Source of the DNA: JAZUCT01 sp045639255
GTDB taxonomy: Bacteria > Bacillota > Clostridia > Christensenellales > UBA1242
Reading direction: 5' to 3'
Assembly (NCBI GenBank): GCA_045639255.1
Contig: JAZUCT010000043.1
Coordinates: forward strand, 1-10,039
Length of the DNA stretch: 10,039 nt
Made by a program: the position numbers and the translations under genes. Shown here piece after piece: positions 6,140 to 10,039 of this stretch (position 1 is the stretch's first letter; every line of letters starts with the position of its first letter). Below the pieces are notes generated by a model. The model was not told the DNA's origin. It did not search any database and worked only from the letters and a program-made list of their open reading frames with translations.

Positions 6140-6153
6140 ATTAATATGAAAAA
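6137..6153 (+). repeat. 17-bp repeat at the start of lspA (copy 2)
   Basis: Identical to 5329-5345: palindrome CATATTAATATG then AAAAA, with the lspA ATG at 6146. Here the palindrome overlaps the last three bases of the -10 hexamer and the predicted transcription start, a position where a bound protein would block RNA polymerase. Confidence 0.55.
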
Positions 6154-6625
6154 ATTTAAAATGCCAATTATTTGTGCGTTAATTTTTGTTTTTGCTTTGG
6201 TGGCAGACCTTGTTACAAAAGCAATTTTCGAAGGTAAATATTTCACTCTTATTAAGGGTGTTTTTTCAATAAGTTCAGCACACAACACCGGTGCTGGATT
6301 TTCTATTTTTTCAAACCAAGTTGTTTTTTTACTTGTTATAACAAGTGTGTTTTTGGTTGGCTTCACTGCATATTTGGTGTTTGATAAGGATAAAAAAACA
6401 AATCTTTGGTGGATAACTGTTGGGCTTATTTATGCCGGTGCAATTGGAAACATGATTGACCGCATTTGTTTTGGATATGTTAGGGATTTTTTATATTTTG
6501 AACTTATAAACTTTCCAATTTTTAACATTGCAGACATTTGTTTAACGGTGGGCTTTACATTGTTTGCCATAAATTTTTTAATTCTTCAACCAAAACTTAA
6601 CAAGGGGCAAACAGATGGAAAATAA
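6146..6625 (+). CDS. lspA: Lipoprotein signal peptidase (signal peptidase II)
   Basis: A membrane aspartyl protease that cuts the signal peptide from diacylated prolipoproteins at the lipobox cysteine. Length (159 residues) and motifs are standard: ADLVTK (20-25), NTGAGFSIF (47-55), GNMIDR with catalytic Asp105, and FNIAD with catalytic Asp130. Four membrane helices lie at about 6-26, 58-78, 86-104 and 131-149. It has a near-consensus promoter but no Shine-Dalgarno; the predicted mRNA begins at the ATG. It overlaps rluD by 11 bp, so the two are co-transcribed and probably translationally coupled. The lspA-rluD pairing is the same as lspA-ylyB of Bacillus. The alternative downstream start at residue 6 would cut into the first helix and has no ribosome site either. 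Confidence 0.95.
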   Translation: MKKFKMPIICALIFVFALVADLVTKAIFEGKYFTLIKGVFSISSAHNTGAGFSIFSNQVVFLLVITSVFLVGFTAYLVFDKDKKTNLWWITVGLIYAGAIGNMIDRICFGYVRDFLYFELINFPIFNIADICLTVGFTLFAINFLILQPKLNKGQTDGK

Positions 6626-7544
6626 AACATATAAATTTGTTGCAGAAATTGCAGATAATAACAAAAGGCTTGATGTTTTTTTAAGCGAAAAAGTTGTTGA
6701 TATTTCACGCAGTGCAATAAAAAATGCAGTGGATAACAAACAAATTTTTGTTAATAATAAAAATGTTAAAAGTGGCGAAAAATTAAAGCAGGGCGATGAA
6801 ATTGTGTTTAATTTTCAACAAAAATCCGCACCAAACCTTATTCCACAAGATTTGCCACTTGAAATTGTTTTTGAAAACAAAAATGTTATTGTTGTTAACA
6901 AACCAAAGGGCATGGTTGTTCATGCCGGCAACGGAAACTCTGATGGAACAATGGTTAATGCATTGCTTTATAAACAAAAACAATTAAGCAGTGTTAATGG
7001 TGAATTTCGCCCCGGAATTGTGCACAGGTTGGATAAGGATACTGCTGGCTTGTTGCTTGTGGCAAAAAACGATAAAGCACATGTTAACCTTGCAAAACAA
7101 ATTGAAACAAAGGTTTGCAAGCGAATTTATAACGCCATTTTGGTGGGTAATTTAAAACAAGAACAGGGCACAATTGAAACACATATTGCAAGGGATAAAA
7201 GGGACAGAACCAAATTTGCAGTTTCTAAAACCAGCGAAGGCAAACTTGCAATAACTCACTTTAAAGTGCTGGAACAATTTAAGGGTTATTGCCTTGTTGA
7301 GTTTCAACTTGAAACAGGCAGAACACATCAAATAAGGGTGCATTGCAAACATATGGGGCATGCAATTGTGGGCGATGAAGTTTATGGAAACAAAAAACAA
7401 CCTTTTAATGTTTCTGGGCAACTTTTGGTGGCAAAAAAAATAAGTTTTTTCGAGCCAGAAACAAACAAACAGTTAACATTTGAAGTTCCGCTAACACCTG
7501 AATTTGAAAAGGTGCTTGAAAAACTTAGAAAAATCAGTTTTTAA
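6615..7544 (+). CDS. rluD: RluD-family 23S rRNA pseudouridine synthase
   Basis: A 309-residue enzyme of the RluA/RluC/RluD family that isomerises uridines in 23S rRNA to pseudouridine. An N-terminal S4 RNA-binding domain (about 18-65, with RLDVFLSEK and SRSAIKNAVDNKQIFVNN) is followed by the catalytic domain: VNKPKGMVVH (94-103), the signature GIVHRLDKDTAGLLLVAK (134-151) with catalytic Asp140, and the later GRTHQIRVH (235-243). The family's usual TSG after HRLDxx is TAG here, a mild substitution away from the catalytic Asp. The start overlaps lspA by 11 bp and has AAGGGG 7 nt upstream. Which uridines it modifies (RluD-like helix 69 or RluC-like positions) cannot be told from sequence alone. 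The gene in this place in Firmicutes is usually called rluD or ylyB. Confidence 0.92.
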   Translation: MENKTYKFVAEIADNNKRLDVFLSEKVVDISRSAIKNAVDNKQIFVNNKNVKSGEKLKQGDEIVFNFQQKSAPNLIPQDLPLEIVFENKNVIVVNKPKGMVVHAGNGNSDGTMVNALLYKQKQLSSVNGEFRPGIVHRLDKDTAGLLLVAKNDKAHVNLAKQIETKVCKRIYNAILVGNLKQEQGTIETHIARDKRDRTKFAVSKTSEGKLAITHFKVLEQFKGYCLVEFQLETGRTHQIRVHCKHMGHAIVGDEVYGNKKQPFNVSGQLLVAKKISFFEPETNKQLTFEVPLTPEFEKVLEKLRKISF

Positions 7545-7546
7545 TC

Positions 7547-7575
7547 TTTACGAACATAAAAATTTGTGTTATAAT
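7547..7575 (+). promoter_or_regulatory. Extended -10 promoter of the small membrane protein pair
   Basis: TTTACG (7547-7552), a 17-bp spacer and a perfect TATAAT (7570-7575), with TG at 7567-7568 forming an extended -10. Transcription would start near 7582, giving a leader of about 47 nt. The leader contains a small inverted repeat, AAGCATT-AA-AATGCTT (7592-7607), just before the AAAGGAG ribosome site. No terminator separates it from rluD, so read-through from lspA-rluD is also possible. Confidence 0.7.
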
Positions 7576-7628
7576 TTTTAACAATGAAAACAAGCATTAA
7601 AATGCTTTAAATAAAAGGAGAAATTTAA

Positions 7629-7895
7629 ATGGCTAAATGGGAATTCAGAAAAGTTCTTAATTGTGTTGCATATTTTGCAATTGTGTTTGCTGCAATTGCG
7701 CTTGTTGTTGGTCAACTTATTCCATCAGCAAAAGTGTTCTTAATGCCAATTGCATCGTTCCTTGCATATTGCGTGGCATCAGTTTCAGCATTCCACTGGG
7801 CAAAAAGCAAAAGAAGTGTTGTTTGGATGGTTTTATTTGTTATTTGTGCAATAATTGTTCTTGCATTGCTTGCACTTTCAGCTCTTGGCAGATAA
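7629..7895 (+). CDS. Small three-helix membrane protein, function unknown
   Basis: An 88-residue protein that I do not recognise. Three hydrophobic segments are clear, at about 9-30, 35-56 and 63-86, joined by very short loops; the second loop is basic (AKSKRS, 58-63). Almost no soluble part exists, so an enzyme is unlikely and a small transporter subunit, membrane stress protein or structural partner is more plausible. The gene is well set up for expression: extended -10 promoter upstream, AAAGGAG 9 nt before the ATG. The next gene, also a membrane protein, starts 9 bp after its stop and uses a Shine-Dalgarno that overlaps this stop, so the two are an operon and perhaps a complex. Confidence 0.75.
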   Translation: MAKWEFRKVLNCVAYFAIVFAAIALVVGQLIPSAKVFLMPIASFLAYCVASVSAFHWAKSKRSVVWMVLFVICAIIVLALLALSALGR

Positions 7896-7904
7896 GGGGT
7901 TAAA

Positions 7905-8345
7905 ATGAAAAATTTTTTAAACAACCTGAAAAATAAATTAATTAATTTTGGCAAATTTTTAAAGCAATTTTTCAGTTATTGGCGTAACTGTGTGCTTGTT
8001 ATTTCTGCAATTGCATCGATTGTGTTTTTTTGCTTGTGGAATGTGGCAGATTGGTGCAAATTATTGGCACTTATTTTCTCGTCAATAGCACTGCTTATTA
8101 TATCAATAATGGCAACTTTGTTTTACAGAACTTTTGTTGCTGTGCTTGAATCACAAAAGCAACAAATTCTTGAAAATCTTGCCGTGCAGTTCGATAAGGA
8201 AGAATATTTGGAACTTAAAACACCATTTAACGAAACAGAAGAAAAATTGCTTACAGATAAAGTTAAATTCTATAAGTATATTATGATTGTAAGTTGGGTT
8301 GTGTTTGCCTTAATGGTTTATTTGTTAATTGCATTCATATTTTAA
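7905..8345 (+). CDS. Membrane protein with three helices and a cytoplasmic segment, function unknown
   Basis: A 146-residue protein of no family I can name. It starts with an amphipathic, lysine- and asparagine-rich stretch (1-27), then helices at about 28-46 and 52-74, a charged soluble segment at about 75-122 (FVAVLESQKQQILENL, then acidic residues with LKTPFNETEEK), and a last helix at about 124-146 running to the C-terminus. The soluble segment could be a short helical hairpin. It is co-transcribed with the preceding three-helix protein; its Shine-Dalgarno TAAGGGG overlaps that gene's stop codon. A bidirectional terminator follows at once. Conservation of the pair in related genomes would be the best clue to its role. 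Confidence 0.72.
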   Translation: MKNFLNNLKNKLINFGKFLKQFFSYWRNCVLVISAIASIVFFCLWNVADWCKLLALIFSSIALLIISIMATLFYRTFVAVLESQKQQILENLAVQFDKEEYLELKTPFNETEEKLLTDKVKFYKYIMIVSWVVFALMVYLLIAFIF

Positions 8346-8375
8346 AAAACACCTGTAAAACGCTGGTGTTTTTTT
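8344..8375. terminator. Bidirectional terminator between the membrane protein pair and cls
   Basis: AAAAAACACC (8344-8353), an 11-nt loop and GGTGTTTTTT (8365-8374), with A-rich and T-rich flanks so that it works on both strands. It lies directly at the stop of the plus-strand gene and about 20 bp beyond the cls stop on the minus strand. Confidence 0.75.
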
Positions 8376-8395
8376 GTTATAAAATTAAGGCTGTT

Positions 8396-9964
8396 TTATA
8401 GCAGTGGAGAAAAAATTTTAACCAAAACATTAATAAGTTTTGTGAAAATGTTATCTTTGTGTTTAACATTGTTCATAAATTCGCATTTTTCAAGAGTTTT
8501 TAAAAAATCTTGTTCCATTTTGTTAATAATTTCATCGTTATATATCCAAACTCCATTTTCAAAATGATGCGCCAAACTTCTGTAATCCAGATTTATTGTT
8601 CCAATTATTCCAAACGAATTATCGGCAACATAACTTTTTGCGTGAATGAAACCTGGTGTATATTCATAAATTTTAACACCATACTTAATAAGTTGCCTAT
8701 AATTGCTTCGCGTCATGCCGAACACAATTTTTTTATCGGGTATATGTGGCACAATAATTCTTATATCAACCCCACGAATTGCAGTGTTTTTTATTGTTTC
8801 CATAATTTCATGGTCGGCAATTAAATATGGAGTGCAAATGTAAACATGTTCTTTTGCGTGGTTAAGCAAGTTTAATATTGCCATTTTACCAACTGAAAAC
8901 TTGCAAATTGGTTTGGGGGCATCGCCAAAAGGAATAACATAATTATCTGCTTTAACAACTTCATTTGCAACATAATAATTATCAAAATTTATGGAAGTTT
9001 TTTTGTTTGTGTTTATGCAAAAATCGGTTAAAAACATCTTTGTAAGTTCGTTAACTGCTTTGCCTTCAATTTGAATGCCAGTATCTTTCCAGTGGCCCAA
9101 TCTTGCATTTTTGTTAATATATTCATCGGCAATGTTAATTCCACCAGTGAAACCAATTTGCCCATCAATAACCAAAATTTTTCGGTGACTTCTGTTGTTA
9201 AATTCGCCATCAGCTTGACCTTTAAGTTTTGAAAAAACAACCGTTTCAATGTTAAATTTTTTTGTTAAAGTTTTATAATAATTTCCCGGCAAAGTTCCCA
9301 TGCAACCAATATCATCGTAAACCAATTTAACTTCAATGCCTTGTTTTGCTTTTTCTTTTAAAATTTCCAAAATAGAATTCCAAAAAATTCCTTCTTCAAT
9401 AATAAAATATTCCATAAAAATAAAATTTTTGGCACTTTTAAGTGCTTCAATCATTGCTGGAAACATTTCTTCACCCATTGAAAAATATTTAAGTTTTGTG
9501 TTTGTGTAAAGGTGAGTGTTTGCAGTTTTGCAAAGCGATTTTGCTTGTGAAAACAATAACAAATTTTTGTTTGAAAGTTGATTAAAATTATTTGAATCGT
9601 TATAGTTATAACTATCATTAAATTTATGTAATTTTTTAACAGTTTTTCGTGGAAGTTTTCGCTTATGAAAAATTAAAAAAAGCATTAAACCAACCAATGG
9701 CAACATAACAACCACAAACAACCATATTAATTTATAGTCAGGGTTATTGTTTGAAACAATAATGCCAATAATGGTGCCAATTTCTGTTAAAAATAATAAC
9801 ACATAAAAATAGGGAACATATAAAGCCAAAATAACAACTATTCCTATAATGGAAGCAATTTCTAACAAAGTTATTAAAATTGCAACAATAAAACGCAAAG
9901 GAATATAATTTATTTCTTTGTTAACATATTTTCCATTTGAATAAATTTTAATGTTTTTTTTCAT
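8396..9964 (-). CDS. cls: Cardiolipin synthase (phospholipase D superfamily)
   Basis: A membrane enzyme that condenses two phosphatidylglycerol molecules into cardiolipin and glycerol. From the chosen start it has 522 residues: hydrophobic segments at about 23-45, 46-70 and 77-99 (the PLDc_N region), then two phospholipase D domains with HKD motifs. The first is H260-R-K262-x4-D267 followed by GFTGGINI; the second is H441-A-K443-x4-D448 followed by GTINLDYRSL. Both catalytic motifs are complete. The open frame extends to a TTG at 9994, but the ATG at 9964 is preferred because AAGGGCG lies about 6 nt before it and the usual N-terminal membrane segments follow directly. It is transcribed alone toward a terminator shared with the convergent membrane protein pair. 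It belongs to the two-membrane-segment Firmicute type; whether other cls copies exist is unknown. Confidence 0.94.
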   Translation of the reverse strand: MKKNIKIYSNGKYVNKEINYIPLRFIVAILITLLEIASIIGIVVILALYVPYFYVLLFLTEIGTIIGIIVSNNNPDYKLIWLFVVVMLPLVGLMLFLIFHKRKLPRKTVKKLHKFNDSYNYNDSNNFNQLSNKNLLLFSQAKSLCKTANTHLYTNTKLKYFSMGEEMFPAMIEALKSAKNFIFMEYFIIEEGIFWNSILEILKEKAKQGIEVKLVYDDIGCMGTLPGNYYKTLTKKFNIETVVFSKLKGQADGEFNNRSHRKILVIDGQIGFTGGINIADEYINKNARLGHWKDTGIQIEGKAVNELTKMFLTDFCINTNKKTSINFDNYYVANEVVKADNYVIPFGDAPKPICKFSVGKMAILNLLNHAKEHVYICTPYLIADHEIMETIKNTAIRGVDIRIIVPHIPDKKIVFGMTRSNYRQLIKYGVKIYEYTPGFIHAKSYVADNSFGIIGTINLDYRSLAHHFENGVWIYNDEIINKMEQDFLKTLEKCEFMNNVKHKDNIFTKLINVLVKIFSPLL

Positions 9965-10039
9965 AAGCGCCCTTATTTTAATTAGTGTTTGCAATTTTAA
10001 GGTTATTATTTTTTATTTTTGTTTTTTTAATATTAATAT

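Noticed and set aside
9028..9249. Minus-strand 73-residue frame inside cls
   Set aside because: Same strand, different frame, spanning the first HKD region of the real gene; a shadow frame.
9965..9994. TTG start for cls adding ten residues
   Set aside because: No Shine-Dalgarno before the TTG, while the ATG at 9964 has AAGGGCG at good spacing.
1..10039. CRISPR arrays, tRNA or rRNA genes, insertion sequences, attachment sites
   Set aside because: I saw no regularly spaced repeats, no tRNA-like cloverleaf segments, no transposase and no terminal inverted repeats in the window.

Overview
The window is AT-rich bacterial chromosome, very roughly 30% GC by eye, with TTA/TTG/CTT leucine codons and long A/T tracts between genes. 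Shine-Dalgarno sites of the AAGGAGG type, canonical -35/-10 promoters and U-tailed hairpin terminators point to a low-GC Firmicute (Bacillota), probably an uncultured gut-type Clostridia or Mollicutes-like lineage. Tryptophan is always TGG and the genes carry no in-frame TGA, so the standard bacterial code fits. Stops are almost all TAA, with one TAG and one TGA. The taxonomic placement is inference from composition and gene families, not from a marker search.

Layout: (1) 1-1710, three tandem genes for short two-helix membrane proteins that look like TrbC/VirB2-type pilins of conjugation systems, closed by a strong terminator. The third carries an extra globular C-terminal domain with different codon use. 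(2) 1759-3457, metG (methionyl-tRNA synthetase) with its own promoter, ending at a hairpin shared with the convergent groEL. (3) 3486-5286 on the minus strand, a groES-groEL operon encoding an unusually divergent chaperonin. It is cysteine-rich, has no N-terminal beta strand and no conserved PGFGDRRK segment, and no CIRCE operator is seen. (4) 5338-7544 on the plus strand, a membrane-anchored SPOR-like protein, lspA (signal peptidase II) and rluD (23S rRNA pseudouridine synthase). (5) 7547-8345, a promoter and two small three-helix membrane proteins of unknown function, then a terminator shared with (6) a minus-strand cardiolipin synthase gene at 8396-9964.

Most of the window is envelope biology (pilin-like proteins, SPOR protein, lipoprotein signal peptidase, cardiolipin synthase, small membrane proteins) mixed with translation and folding genes (metG, rluD, groESL). 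The observations most worth a second look are the pilin triplet with its fused outer domain, the divergent GroESL pair, and a near-consensus promoter that would start the lspA mRNA on the A of its ATG. The lspA start sits in a 17-bp sequence that also forms the start of the SPOR-like gene.
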